From NCBI GenBank assembly GCA_036346275.1, contig CM070723.1, positions 6,882,001 to 6,946,000 of the forward strand: 64,000 bases of DNA, given 5' to 3'. The notes under the pieces were generated by a model. It had not been told where the DNA came from. It did no database searches and was given only the letters and a program-made list of their open reading frames with translations. Of this stretch, positions 1 through 11,519 are shown piece by piece (the stretch's first letter is position 1; every line of letters starts with the position of its first letter). The position numbers and the translations under genes are program-made. This stretch comes from Otatea glauca (lineage: Eukaryota; Streptophyta; Magnoliopsida; Poales; Poaceae).

Positions 1-531
1 TCGAGCCGCATTGCGACGATTAGGATCTAGGTGGTATTACTGGGAATTTATTGTGTGTAATGCAGCATGACCCGTGGCCATTTTCTGCGAAGTGGCTGCA
101 CTTCTAAAGTCTTGAATTTACATTCTGGTGTGCACCTTCAAGATAAATATGTGATACGACCTGATTTTATGTATTATTAATTTTTTTTAGTTGGATCACT
201 TCATATGATCAGTTTTCTTGTCTGGTTTTATCGATGTGGCTTCATTTGGTGAGGTAGTTCTGCTATTTAACTTGTGGTTATTATTGCATTGGACCCTTGG
301 TCAGAGCTCCTCCGAGTTCCAGATCACCACAAGATGTCAGGAATTATTGCTCCACCTTTTAAATTATTTTAAAAGTTAGCAACCAATCTGAACTTTCTGA
401 AACAACTAGAATGGATCACAGCATCATATAGATATGGAACACTGAAGAGGCCAAAAGCAGGACATATGCAACGATAACATTTTATCTGTCTGCTTTTTCT
501 AGACTGTTGACAGGCTATATATTCATTGCAG

Positions 532-3039
532 CTGATGGAAGGGCATTAGCTCATGAGGCAAGGAATGAAGTTGCAGAGTTTCGTCTCAAGTGGGGATATG
601 AAATGCCTCCTCATGTGTTAGCACAATGGTATAACTTTAGTCTTAGTGAAGCAGATGACACAGCAATAGTTGACAAAACCTATATTTGACGGAGAACGTT
701 AAAAATCTTTGATCAGCACCTAAATTAAATCACTCTGTCTGCATCAGTTTGACTCATATTCAGTGTTCATGTTGGAGGTATGGGAAGAGATAGTGAGGAG
801 TTCTCTGGCAAAATTCTGCTTGTGCTTTAGTATCAGACTTGCTTTTATGTTGTTAAGCTATATGTACACATTTCTCCGTTCTATAACTTAACTAGCATAC
901 TTTGTTTATTTCACTGGGATGTTCTGCATTTAACCAACTGCGTATTTTTCCTTGTTTGTAGGATTGCAGCAAGAGCACAGATCTGCACCCAGCATGCTCA
1001 CACAAGACCCTATGGAATTGGTCAGTCCTACTATCTGACTTGCGTATTGGGTAGTGGTTAAACCTGCCATCATCTTCTTCTCCTTTATGTTCTGAAAGAT
1101 CTTATTGGTTAGTCCAATCATTTTCATTTCTTTCACAGTTGCTATGATCTTGGGGATTGACGAGGAGAAAGGAACCCCCCAGCTCTTTACATCTGATCCT
1201 GCCGGACAAGTCTTTGGCCACAAGGTATTCAAGGAATTTTGTGCTGTTCATTAACTTGCTGTGTTCATCATAATGCAAGTCAGTCACATTTCTTTTTGTG
1301 GATGACTATGAAATCAACAGATAAGATACTGTTTCTTTTTACACTATCATGCAACTATAAACTGCCTTGATTATGTAGCCAATGAACATTCTTTGTGGAG
1401 AAACCGCCCATGAGTTAGGAGCATGTTCTACATTAAAAAAGAGAGTAAATTTCACAAAACTACAGATTTATTGTACAAACTACCAGAAAACTACAAATTT
1501 TAGCTTCTATTTCACAAAACTACAGATTTTAGAAGAACTTGTTTCACAAAACTACAGGTTTTAGAATTGACCGTTTCTTGTAATGGGTCTAACAGTGTGT
1601 GCCCACATGACAGCCTCACACGCCCTCATTTCCCGTTTCACTCGCGTGTGAGGCTGCCATACGGGCCTAGACTGTCAGATCCGTTACAAGAAATGGTTAA
1701 TTTTAAAACCTGTAGTTTAAGAAATGGTTAATTTTAAAACCTGTAGTTTTGTGATACAAGTTCTCCTAAAATCAATGTTACTTGGTCACCCGTGTCCAAT
1801 TTTTTTTGTCAAATCGGACACTTCGAAGCCGAGTCGGATTCCGACACCCGTGTCCAATTCTGAGTAGCATTTTCTGCGTCCAAATTTTTTTTGCCGAATC
1901 GGACACCCGAATCCGAGTCGGATTCCGACTCACGTGTCTGTGTCCAAGTAACACTGTCTAAAATTTGTAGTTTTATGAAATATAAGCTAAAATATGTAGT
2001 TTTCTGATAATTTGTATAAGGAACATGTAGTTTTGTGAAATTTACTCTAAAATAAAGGAATTTGAATTCTCTGATGTCCTCTCCTCAGGCAGTAAGCGCT
2101 GGTCTCAAAGAGAGGGAAGCTATGGACATTCTTGAGAAGAAAATGATGACAAATCATTCTTTATCATTTGAGTCAACCTTGGAGGTGCGTGTTACTATCT
2201 AATACCAAACATAATCAGCGCATACAAAACCTCCTACAGGGCAACAGAAATAGGAGTAGATTTAGGAATGATGTAATCTACTCGGCATTGATCATCTTCC
2301 TGATGTCCCTTTATAGAAGCTGGAACTTATTCATTTGATATTTTAATAGCTCATTTACATGTTCTCCAACAATATTGCTATTTACTAGGAATCACACAGG
2401 AGGCTGTTAACTATTTCAAGGTTCCTGCTTGTGATTTTTAAGAACATCATGTGTTCAAGTATTGACAGTTTTGTATAGCTTAGACATGCAGTGTGATGAC
2501 TACAACAATTGCGGTAATCAGTAACATTGTTCTCTAAAGCTGATTTTCAGGACATTATTACTAAGAGCACTGCTTCGTTGGTTTTGTTCGAACACTTCTG
2601 AAGTTTTGACTCAAATAGGGAATTGCTGCTTGGGATCTCATATTTGTTTGCATATTTATTTGTGCAGCAGCATCTTGGACTCGTACCATTAATGATATTT
2701 GTCTATGAGCTTGGTTCCCTGCACTTCATAATCACTGAACTGACCAATTTTTAGTCTAGTCCTAATCTGGTGATTCAAACCCGTAGTAATTTGTTTTTGC
2801 TCCTCTTGTTTTCAGATGGCACTATTTGCAATTCTAGACGCCTATGAGGAGGATTCCGGAGACTTTGAGCTTGAGGTAATGCTCTTTTTTCTGGTAAATG
2901 TGGACATGCTGTCATATTTGCACATCACCTTATGCTGAACATGCAAGGAAAACTACTGTTCCAGGCGGGATTTGTCAGGAACAATGATCCAATTTTCAAA
3001 ATGTGTACAGAAGCCATTCTTGCGTGGAGGCAGAGCTGA
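532..3039 (+). CDS. Proteasome subunit alpha type-6-like gene, 3' part (divergent paralogue)
   Basis: Six exons with GT-AG borders read in one frame: 532-628, 962-1020, 1139-1224, 2089-2184, 2816-2875 and 2965-3039 (TGA). The 5' exons lie before the window. The ~157 visible residues follow the 20S proteasome alpha-6 (PAA) order: an ARNE.AEFR..WGYEMP block, then Q..TQHA..RP.G, then a near-invariant ILGIDEEKG.PQLF..DPAG..FGHK block, then SAGLKE.EA...LEKKM, and a final GFVR..DP.F segment. Alpha-6 normally forms part of the outer ring of the 20S core and does not cleave peptide bonds. This copy is unusually divergent: the SALQSVLQEDFK-type region is changed and the C-terminus is about ten residues shorter than usual. 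It has no stop or frameshift in the window, so it is either a fast-evolving paralogue or a young pseudogene. A long-TIR element sits in intron 3. The gene converges on the - strand SSL gene, whose stop lies only 190 bp downstream. Confidence 0.72.
1442..2048. mobile_element. Long-terminal-inverted-repeat element (MITE or Mutator-like) in a proteasome-like intron
   Basis: The left end begins AGAGTAAATTTCACAAAACT and the right end is its reverse complement, with about 100 bp of recognisable inverted repeat per arm. The arms contain several copies of ACAAAACTACA. The 9-bp flanks ttaaaaaag and aaaataaag match at only 6 of 9 positions, so a TSD is not proven. The centre (about 1777-1960) holds two diverged copies of a segment with CGAGTCGGATTCCGAC and GTGTCC motifs, which look like a nested or amplified insertion. 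Confidence 0.6.
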
Positions 3040-3228
3040 AGATGGAACGAAACAAATCGCTCAGCCACCAGTCTTTTGAATCTTTTACAACTTGTGAATT
3101 CTGAAACCACATCTGATAGCTGATTGCTATACTCCAGAGCTGTGTATGACAACGCTGAATCTGTCAACTACGAGATGCCCCCTACTTTATTCCGATAGCA
3201 ACTGATGATGAAACTAAACTGTAAGTGT

Positions 3229-6108
3229 CTACGAAGAAACTGCATCTTGTCCCTGTGGCAGTGGCACCTGTGCCAAAGATAGTTTGCCTATGAAGTTTGC
3301 CGAAACGCTGCCGAGGAAGAGATATCCGTTGAACTCCGTCGCCGAAGTGACCAGGTTGATCACCTTCCCTTCGGTATCGTCGAGCACCCGGATGATCTCA
3401 CCGTTTTCCGACACCTGAGCCACCATTGCTCCCTTAAGGGTCGCCTTGATCCTCTCGACGATCACGGGGAACGAAGCGACAACTCTCTTGGTCAATGTCC
3501 AGCGGGTGATCAGGTCGAGCCATGGCGACCTCAGCTGCATTTCGTGCATTGGAAATCGTAAGGTGATGCTTTTCGTTCTTCATATGGTGCCATGGACGAT
3601 CAGAGGTTAATGGCAGAGAGGCTAACCTGGGGAAGGGCAACCCAGAAGGAACCATCTGGCGCGAGACGAATGTTATCGGGAGACCCCGGGAGGTTGTCGA
3701 CGAAGGTCTCCGCCTGGCCAGCCTTCACCCCTTTCAGCCACAATTTCAAGCATCTATACCTGCACTTCACAAAAATTGCATGGTCACTTAAAGATCGAGC
3801 TGGTGCTGCAGGCCTGCAATAGCATAATTCGGGGTAAATTAACCGGCAGATAGACATGGTCTCGAGTTACAGTTACCTCATCGTCTCGCAGATCACGAGG
3901 AAGGCCTTGTCTTGCGACAGGGCGACGCCGTTGGCGAAGCCGATGCCGTCGAGCACGACGGACGTCTCGCCGGCGCGGGGGTCGTACTTGAGGAGGCGGC
4001 CGGTGAAGCGGGACTCGAGGTAGTCGAGGAACCAGTTGTCGAAGCCGAACCTGGTGCTGGCGTCGCTGAAGTAGACCGTGCCGTCGGAGGCCTCGACCAA
4101 ATCGTCTGCAAACCTGACGGTGGAAAGAAGTGCAGGTGCAGCTGTCATGCACAGGTACAGGAAACCCGGCTGCTCCAGATTGAAGAAGCCAACCTGATCG
4201 TGGAGCCTTCGACCGCTGAAGCAAGAAGGATCACACGTCCGTCCTCACCAACTCTCAGCAATCCCTGGTAAATTTGCACCAATGGACAACTTTTGAGCGG
4301 TGCCTCGTGCTATTGCAACGAACAGGCAGCTTCTCTACATGCTTCAACTTAGTCTCACATTTCTCAATTTGAGCTTAAAATGAGTAGACAATAGAGAAGT
4401 TATGGGATCTTTATATCTCAGAAACTGGGAAAAGGAGTAACGGGGGAAATAGATGGGCAGCATCTTCTCTCTAAAAAAAAAGGTGAGGTGCAACCTCTGT
4501 TGGATAATGGTCTGGTGTTGGAATAGCAATTCAACTACTGTGAGGCGGAGAGCCCTAATAAACTTGCCTCCCATTATAGCCATAGGTAATCTATCCAACA
4601 ATCTTTCTAGACGCCATGCATCCTACAGTTATTAGACAATCTGAATGCCACACATGCACCGACTGAAATAACCACCAACCCGTTGAACTGCTCAAGGCCC
4701 AGGTTGGGCTAAAAAATGCCCGTCCTTGAAAAGCCTAGCTCGAGCCCGGCCTAATAAGACCAAGCCTAAAGATGTAGATCCACCACAGGCCTAGCTCGAG
4801 CCCGGCCTGGCCCAATCTGTCCAAGCCTAAAGCTGGAAAGAGTTGAAAATTCAATTTCCCTAACAAATATTGGTACTATATAATAGACTACTGTCACATC
4901 TAGTAAAGAAAACTACTGCAAGAATCAGCTCACGATAACACATGTACCACAAACTCGTAGCTGTTGAGGAGAAGCATAGGCTAGCTGCGATCTGAAAGAC
5001 ACAGGATTCCCAGGTTTTTCAAGCCGCTTGTAGTTGTAGGTGACAGGTGTCCTAACGTTTTTGTAGTTCGAAGGTCTTGTATAACTCTCTGTTTGTTTGG
5101 TTGCGAGGTGCCGAACTTTCTACGGTTTGTTTGTAAAACGATTATATCATTTTCTTCCTCTTTTGAATGAAAGGCAGAGTTCTTATCAATTTTTCAAAAA
5201 AAGCAAAAAAAAATTTTACGAGTTCGCCGAGTGTTGCGGAGTACACTAAAGCGTAAAGCCTGTTTGTAACGTGTGGTTCTTGTCCAATTCCTGCAGTAAC
5301 TGAGATATATTTTAGGAAAAATCCTGCTAACTATCCGTATTCCAAACGAAGCCTAAATGCGTAATTTAGAGGAACTCGCTTAGCACCACGATGAAATTTG
5401 AATCTCGAATTCAAGTTCCACTGATTTGGAATCAATTTGGAGGAGTCAAATTCAATTATATGGAGGAAAACAAATTCCCAGCTTATCCGGAGCGAACGCG
5501 GATACGATTCGGTCATGCTCATGCGTGTGGTGCATGCAAACAGCCGGCGGGCCTTGATCGGTCAGGACAGCGAACGTAACGGACGCCCGCGCGCATGTAC
5601 ACACGTACGTACCTTGTCGGCGTCGCAGACGAGCATGCTGCCGTCGGCGGATGGCGCGATCCCGAGCAGGCCCGAGCCGCCGACGAACCGCCAGTTCTCC
5701 CACGACCCGTTCGGGTGCATCCTCTGCAGCCACCCGTCCCTCGTCGCCGTGTACACCGTCCCGCCCGCCGCCGCGTCCACGTACACGTCCTCCGGCCCGC
5801 TCAGCCTCCCTTCCCCGAGCTTCTCCAGCCTCTTCAGTTACGCGCACCATTCGATCAGCACACAGTTCCGGCATATGCACATGCATGTACGGTCGCGTAC
5901 GACATGAGACGGCAAGATTAAATCGTGCATGAGATTTAGTAGCATAGCAGAATCAACCAACCTGGAGGAGGCCGTTGGGAGGGTAGCGATCGGCGGGCCG
6001 CGGGGGCGACATGACCGGCTGGATGGGGCTGTTGAGCGCGAGCACCGCGAGCGACACGGCGACGGTCAGCACGGCGGTGCCGGCGGCGTTGAAGAGACCA
6101 GGCGCCAT
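3229..6108 (-). CDS. Strictosidine synthase-like (SSL) protein, copy 1
   Basis: Six exons on the minus strand encode 370 aa: 6108-5962 (ATG), 5831-5613, 4264-4194, 4113-3877, 3759-3627 and 3534-3229 (TAG). All borders are GT-AG and the phases match. Residues 1-30 hold a short hydrophobic segment (LTVAVSLAVLAL), a likely signal peptide or anchor. The body is a six-bladed beta-propeller of the strictosidine synthase / adipocyte plasma membrane-associated protein-like family: GPEDVYVD, WRFVGG.GLLGIAPS.DGS, FADDLVEASDGTVYFSDAS, GFANGVALS, LPGSPDNIR..PDGSFWVAL. Plant SSL proteins usually act in the secretory path or vacuole and mostly lack true strictosidine synthase activity, so the substrate is unknown. 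Intron 2 (4265-5612) is about 1.35 kb and contains two GCCTAGCTCGAGCCCGGCCT repeats (near 4732 and 4790). The 5' flank differs from copy 2 by a 413-bp block that separates the likely TATA box from the gene. Confidence 0.88.
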
Positions 6109-6193
6109 GACCACCCACGCCGAGATCTCTCTAGGGAGGAAGCAGTTCGACGAGGCGCCGAACTTGAGCGCTTGACACCACTGGCTGGAAGAC

Positions 6194-6606
6194 GGGATGC
6201 CCGAGCACTGGCTTTAAGTTGAGAAATTCTACTGTACATTATATTTTTAATACATAGTGATCAGTATATTTATTTGTTAAGAATAATCTTGTACTCTACT
6301 CTTGGAGCCTGTTTGTTTTTTGCTGTGGATTTTGACTCTAAAAACTGAATACAAAACAAATAGCTCGATTTTAAGAATCGATTCTCATAATACAGCCACT
6401 CATATACACTAAAATTCAAAATCCACTTCATATGTACTTCAGTGGACAAATATGAGAATATCATTGTAAGTTCCAAACCAAATGTCATTCCAAAATATAG
6501 AATCAGTTTCTTTACAACCGCAGTCTAAAATTAGTTTTTGGAGAATCCATAGCAAAAACAAATAGACTCTTAATACTCTATTGCTAGAGAAAATATAAAT
6601 AAATAC
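6194..6606. repeat. 413-bp block in the SSL copy 1 promoter, with an internal MITE
   Basis: Aligning the two duplication units shows extra DNA between ggaagac and ctatata in unit 1. Positions 6305-6569 form an inverted-repeat element (left GAGCCTGTTTGTTTTTTGCT, right complement of agcaaaaacaaatagactc). It is the same family as the MITE at 10131-10345, sharing the AATCGATTCTC core. The remaining DNA on both sides (6194-6304, 6570-6606) is AT-rich and unassigned. Confidence 0.75.
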
Positions 6607-6989
6607 TATATAATCTGGTTAGCGTGCTGTGTCGCGTACAGTTTGACCAGCTTTCAGTGCACTACTTGCAGCGTAGTGGTCCAAAGTGCTACGCGTTGGG
6701 AAATTGAGATGTTTCAATTTCAACCGGCTAATTTCGCAGGCAACAAAAAGACTGGTTCCTGGAGATAAGCTGCGTGTGTCTTGCTGTCACGACCACTGAG
6801 GACTGACGGTGATCCCATACATATATTAATATATACTTGTATGTCAGCATGTGCATTGGACAAAGGTGTTCCTTTCTGTTGTAGCGTACGTGACCTTCTG
6901 TTCGGATTTGGCTGCATTTTTGTCAACACCTAGACTGCGTAAAAGCATAGTTGGTTCGGTGATCTTTTCAAAAAAGATTGTAAGATAGT

Positions 6990-7435
6990 CCAACGAGTTA
7001 TGAAGATTGGAGCTCACCTACCCGGAGGGAGAGCCATCGCTAGTGGATTCGAGATGCTTGGTTTAATTTGTGGAACCGGTCTAATTCGTTTGGGCTTACC
7101 TTAACGTGTATTAGGATAGACTAGCAAGTCTCTGAACACCATAGTAAAAAGATTGTGTGTCAATTGTAGTTTGCTTTCTATTGCTCATTTACGTTATTGC
7201 AATTTACATTCGTAGAATTAAATTGCTTACTTGTCAACCTACAATTGCAAACCTTGATTTAGTCTTAGATTGTTAGTTCACTTACTGAGCCTAGAGTATT
7301 TAAGTCTTAATTGTCAAAACCGTTTGATTTACGCTTCCGCATTAATTCTAGATTTTGGTCATAGTGATGATCTTTAGAGATAAATTTTTAAAATCGCTTA
7401 TTCACCCTCCTCTAGTCGGCATCATCGATCTTACA
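6990..7435 (+). mobile_element. 3' part of a copia-type LTR and primer-binding site
   Basis: The sequence matches, in reverse complement, the LTRs at 32844 and 33369: the cctacccggagg motif, gtgtcaattg-type spacers, then ttcaccctcctctagtcggc and a terminal ATCGATCTTACA. The LTR ends at 7435. TGGAATCAGAAC at 7438-7449 resembles the initiator-Met tRNA primer site (TGGTATCAGAGC) used by most plant copia elements. The 5' part of the LTR (U3) is missing and the sequence starts abruptly near the end of duplication unit 1. Confidence 0.7.
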
Positions 7436-7493
7436 AGTGGAATCAGAACTTGGTCTCTCATTTTATTAGGTTTCACCGTCTAGAGAGAAAGGA

Positions 7494-9125
7494 TGGCGAC
7501 TAGGGATTTAGGGGGTGTTTGGGACAGCTCCAGCTTCACCAAAATCCGTGGAGTTGGTGGAGCAGGGTATTTCTAGCTCCAGAAATTTATGGAGCTAGAG
7601 CTGTGAGTACATTAAAAGTGTTTATGTGGATCATCTTGTTTACATTTTAGACTAAAAATATAAACTTAATTCACTTTATTTTAGCCTACAAACTCCAGCT
7701 CTGAGGTGGAGCTAGGATCTGGAGCTCTGCCAAACAGGGCCTTAGTGCACCCCGATGAGACACCAATTTTCGATGGCACAAAATTTTCTCATTGGAAAAA
7801 TCATATGTCATGTTATTTTAAAACCATGAGCTCCAAAATTTGGTGGATCGTAGATGTTATCTTTTCTTCTCCATTGGATCAAATTTCTCCAACTAGAGGA
7901 GAGGAGGAGATGAGAAATGCCTACATCTCGATGCTCAAGCTGTTAATGCTTTATTTAGTTTTATGAGCGTAGATATCTTTAATCAAATATGCAATCTCAA
8001 GAGTGCCCATGAAATGTGGATAAAACTTCAATATACTTATGAATCATCCACATCAACAAATGGGGATTGCATTGAGGATTGAACATCGGTAGAAGAAACC
8101 TCAACTTCTACCTCAAGTGATGAAGATACATCAACTTCCGCCTCAAGCGATCATGAGCATCCAATGCTATTATCATTAACTCGTTGCTTTATGGCTTTTT
8201 GGTAAAATTGAGGTAAGTGATGACCAATAGCCCTCTTATTATGATTTGATGAATTTGTTAGAGGAGCTCAACGAATATCTTGGGAAGGAGAAGGCTAAAT
8301 ATAAGATTTTAAAATTTGAGCATGACTCACTTCAAAATAATTATAATATACTTAAAGATGAGCATGAATCCCTCCTCAAGGAACTTATTAAACCAAGAGT
8401 GGACATAGGAATTACTTTTGATTTAATAGATGAAATGTCATGCAAAATTGATAATTCTTGCGTTACATCCAATGTTAGTATGTCTACCTCTAATGTTCAT
8501 CTATGTTTTTAGAGACTAATCTTGTAGAAAAAACAAAGAGTTCAAGGTTGAAGTCATAAAGTTCGAAAATGACTTGAAGAAGTGCTACAAAGGGAAGTCC
8601 ACTCTCGACAACATCGTAAGCAAGCAACGTGTCTTGCACGACAAGAGAGGGATTGACTACATCTCCAAGAAGAAGGAGAATAGCAAGACAAGGTACAACG
8701 CAAGACACACGAAGAATTACAAGTGCCTTGGTTGCAACAGGAAGGGACACATCGCCTCCGTGTGCCATAACAAAGTGAAGATCATGCCACAACCATCAAC
8801 AATGAGGCAAACCTGCAAGGAGCAAGACAAGAAGATCAAAAGAGATCCAAATAGTCAAACTTGCTTCAATTGCCGGGAAAATGGACATATTAGTAAAAAT
8901 TGTCCCAATGGTAAAACTCATGAGCTTAACATTTACAATAATCATTATTTGCTTAGGAAAGACAAAAATGACAATATGTTTGCTAATTTTTTTAAGTCTC
9001 CTAAGTCTAATAAAAATAATGATAACTATTTGCTTAGAAATGATAAGTATAGTAAATCATTTGCTAAAAATATTCACCCAAAATTACTATTCCTAAGGCC
9101 ATTTGGGTTCCTAAATATCTTGTGA
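7494..9125 (+). pseudogene. Ty1/copia gag pseudogene with two CCHC zinc knuckles
   Basis: After the primer site, ATGGCGACTAGGGATTTA starts a gag frame that is cut at once by a MITE (7511-7741). The frame resumes with DETPIFDGTKFSHWK and continues to 7966 in the style of copia gag. It then shifts frame. A segment rich in acidic/Ser repeats (about 8060-8165) and a coiled-coil-like segment at 8246-8512 follow. The frame at 8574-9125 carries CLGCNRKGHIASVC and CFNCRENGHISKNC, both matching CX2CX4HX4C zinc knuckles. Two gag knuckles and this layout suggest a SIRE/Maximus-type element. Protease, integrase and RT are absent. Frameshifts and the MITE make it non-functional. Confidence 0.8.
7511..7741. 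mobile_element. Tourist/PIF-Harbinger-like MITE inserted at the gag start
   Basis: The 231-bp element starts GGGGGTGTTTGG and ends CCAAACAGGGCC, an imperfect terminal inverted repeat. It is flanked by TTA at 7508-7510 and 7742-7744. A 3-bp TTA/TAA duplication is the hallmark of the PIF/Harbinger superfamily. Interior AGCTCCAGC/GGAGCT motifs are subterminal repeats. Confidence 0.8.
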
Positions 9126-9929
9126 CTAACATTCTTAGACCAATCAAAATTGAGTACCAAAAAGTGCTTAAAATGTTTAACAGGCACTTAGAGATGCATT
9201 GGAGGTTTGACTCAATCATGAAGCGGTGAACTTGACCATATGCAAGATTGGAGCCAAGCATGAGGATGATTATTTCACATCATGAACCAATACCATTTTC
9301 ATGAATTATCTAACTTCTAGCATTATGTAGGATATATCGCATTTTCATGAAAATCAATTTAATAACTTGTTCATGCTCTTGCTCTTGTATCTTAGATGTC
9401 TTTATTGCAATCTTGAGCAAGTTGGGAAGTGACACATTTAGGAGGAGTGCTAAATCATAATCATGTATATCACATCCCTACGTGTGTCCATATTTATATA
9501 AGTACTAATATAAGTTTTCAAAATCAAGCATTTAAGCCAAAACTCAAATTTTTTATATTTATTAGTAATCTTGTGAAAAACTTGTTGAAAAATATATACA
9601 AATGATTTCAAAAGGTTTTCCAAAAGTTTTAGTTTTATAAAAACTAATTTCAAAAGAAAATGAGTTTCAAGTCCAAAATCTACTTACTAGTATCTTATTT
9701 TGGATTTAAACTTATAATTTTCATACAATAAATTGATTTTTTTTAAATAGCTCCAAAACGAAAAACGTAAAATTGGTCATTCTTAACAATTCTCGTATTC
9801 AAAACATTTACGAAAGACTAACCTATCAAAAGTTATTTGATTTTGAAACTCACCCAAAAACTAATATTGACCTATATTGATCATATTCTAGCACTTTGTG
9901 AGTTTCACCTTTTGGACCAGATTCTTAGT
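9126..9929 (+). other. Gene-free tail of the copia remnant
   Basis: Very AT-rich. A purine-rich TTAGGAGGAG at about 9439 could be the polypurine tract that precedes a 3' LTR in this element type, but no matching LTR end is visible. No gene is seen. The junction with duplication unit 2 is at about 9930. Confidence 0.4.
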
Positions 9930-10130
9930 TATAACTTTAGTCTTAGTGAAGCAGATGACACATCAATAGTTGACAAAACCTATATTTGATGGAGAACATT
10001 TAAAAATCTTTGATCAGCACCTTAATTAAATCACTCTGTCTGCACCAGTTCAACTCATATTCAGTGTTCATGTTGGTGGTATGGGAAGAGATGGTGAGGA
10101 GTTCTCTGGCAGAATTCTGCTTGTGCTTTA

Positions 10131-10345
10131 GGGCCTGTTTGTTTTTACTTTTCATTCTGAATTCTGGCCCCAAAAGCAGAATTAAAAACAAACAGCCTGA
10201 TTCTAGAAATCGATTCTCGCAATCCAGCCCACCCATATATTAGAATCCACAATCCAATTCATATGTGCTTTTGGAGAATCAGCTTCTCTACAACCATAAT
10301 CCAGAATCAGCTTTTAGATAATCCAAAGCAAAAACAAACGGGCCC
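10131..10345. mobile_element. 215-bp MITE, GGGCCTGTTTGTTTTT family
   Basis: It begins GGGCCTGTTTGTTTTT and ends AAAAACAAACGGGCCC, and is absent at the matching site in unit 1 (about 832). The flanks are TTA on the left and TAA on the right, so the target duplication is ambiguous. The core AATCGATTCTC and the CATATGTGCTT stretch match the MITE at 6305-6569. It inserted after the segmental duplication, or was lost from unit 1. Confidence 0.75.
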
Positions 10346-10481
10346 TAAATATCAGACTTGCTTTTATGTTTTTAAGCTACATGTACACATTTCTCCGTTC
10401 AATAACTTTATTAGCATACTTTGTTTATTTCACTGGGATGTTCTGCATTTTAACCAACTGCGTATTTTTCCTTGTTTGTAG

Positions 10482-11330
10482 GATTGCAGCAAGATCACAG
10501 ATCTGCACCTAGCATGCTCACACAAGACCCTATGGAATTGGTCAGTCCTACTATCTGACTTGTGTATTGGGTAGTGGTGAAACCTGCCATCATCTTCTTC
10601 TCCTTTATGTTCTGAAAGATCTTATTGGCTAGTCCAATCATTTTCATTTCTTTCACAGTTGCTATGATCTTGGGAATTGACGAGGAGAAAGGAACCCCCC
10701 AGCTCTTTACATCTGATCCTGCCGGACAAGTCTTTGGCCACAAGGTATTCAAGGAATTTTGTGCTGTTCATTAACTTGCTGTGTTCATCATAATGCAAGT
10801 CAGTCACATTTGTTTTTGTGGATGACTATGAAATCCACAGATAAGATACTGTTTCTTTTTACACTATCATGCAACTATAAACTGCCTTGATTATATAGCC
10901 AACGAACATTCTTGGTGGAGAAACCGCCCATGAGTTAGAAGCATGTTCTACATTAAAAAAGAGAGTAAATTTCACAAAACTACAGGTTTGTTGTCTATGA
11001 GCTTGGTTCCCTGCACTTTATAATCACTGAACTGACCAATTTTTAGTCTAGTCCTAATCTGGTGATTCAAACCCGTAGTAATTTGTTTTTGCTCCTCTTG
11101 TTTTCAGATGGCATTATTTGCAATTCTAGACGCCTATAAGGAGGATTCCGGAGACTTCGAGCTTGAGGTAATGCTCTTTTTTCTGGTAATGCGGATATGC
11201 TGTCATATTTGCACATCACCTTATGCTGAACATGCAAGGAAAACTACTGTTCCAGGCAGGATTTGTCAGGAACAACAATCCAATTTTCAAAATGTGTACA
11301 GAAGCCATTCTTGCGTGGAGGCAGAGCTGA
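10482..11330 (+). pseudogene. Proteasome alpha-6-like pseudogene, truncated copy
   Basis: Four exon remnants match the unit 1 gene: 10482-10540, ~10659-10744, ~11108-11167 and ~11256-11330. The exon that carries SAGLKEREAMDILEKKM is deleted, and the first visible exon of unit 1 lies outside the duplicated block. In the first remnant CAG became TAG (10510-10512), a stop right after QICT. The remnants still show ILGIDEEKGTPQLF and ALFAILDAY. With no promoter, a stop and a missing exon, it cannot make the subunit. Confidence 0.85.
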
Positions 11331-11519
11331 AGATGGAACGAAACAAATCGCTCAGCCACCAGTCTTTTGAATCTTTTACAACTTGTGAATTCTGAAACCA
11401 CAACTGATAGCTGATTGCTATCCTCCAGAGCTGTGTATGACAATGCTGAATCTGTCAACTACGAGATGCCCCCTACTTTATTCCGATAGCAACTGATGAT
11501 GACACTAAACTGTAAGTGT

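Larger units (their letters stand above)
629..6922. repeat. Tandem segmental duplication, unit 1
   Basis: This block is repeated at 9930-14812. Homology starts at the exon/intron border of the proteasome-like gene (ataactttagtcttagtg) and ends near a shared gcattttt stretch. Unit 1 keeps about 1.2 kb (1468-2697) that unit 2 lacks. It also has a 413-bp block (6194-6606) absent from unit 2. From 5331 to 6190 the offset between units is a constant 8273 bp, and I saw no base differences there. Confidence 0.9.

Noticed and set aside
5452..5886. Long open frames overlapping SSL exon 2 (also 13725-14159)
   Set aside because: Shadows of the GC-rich SSL exon; splice sites and protein similarity support the SSL frame.
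3229..6108. True strictosidine synthase (alkaloid biosynthesis)
   Set aside because: The family fold is clear, but grass SSL proteins are not known to make strictosidine and the catalytic Glu could not be confirmed by reading.
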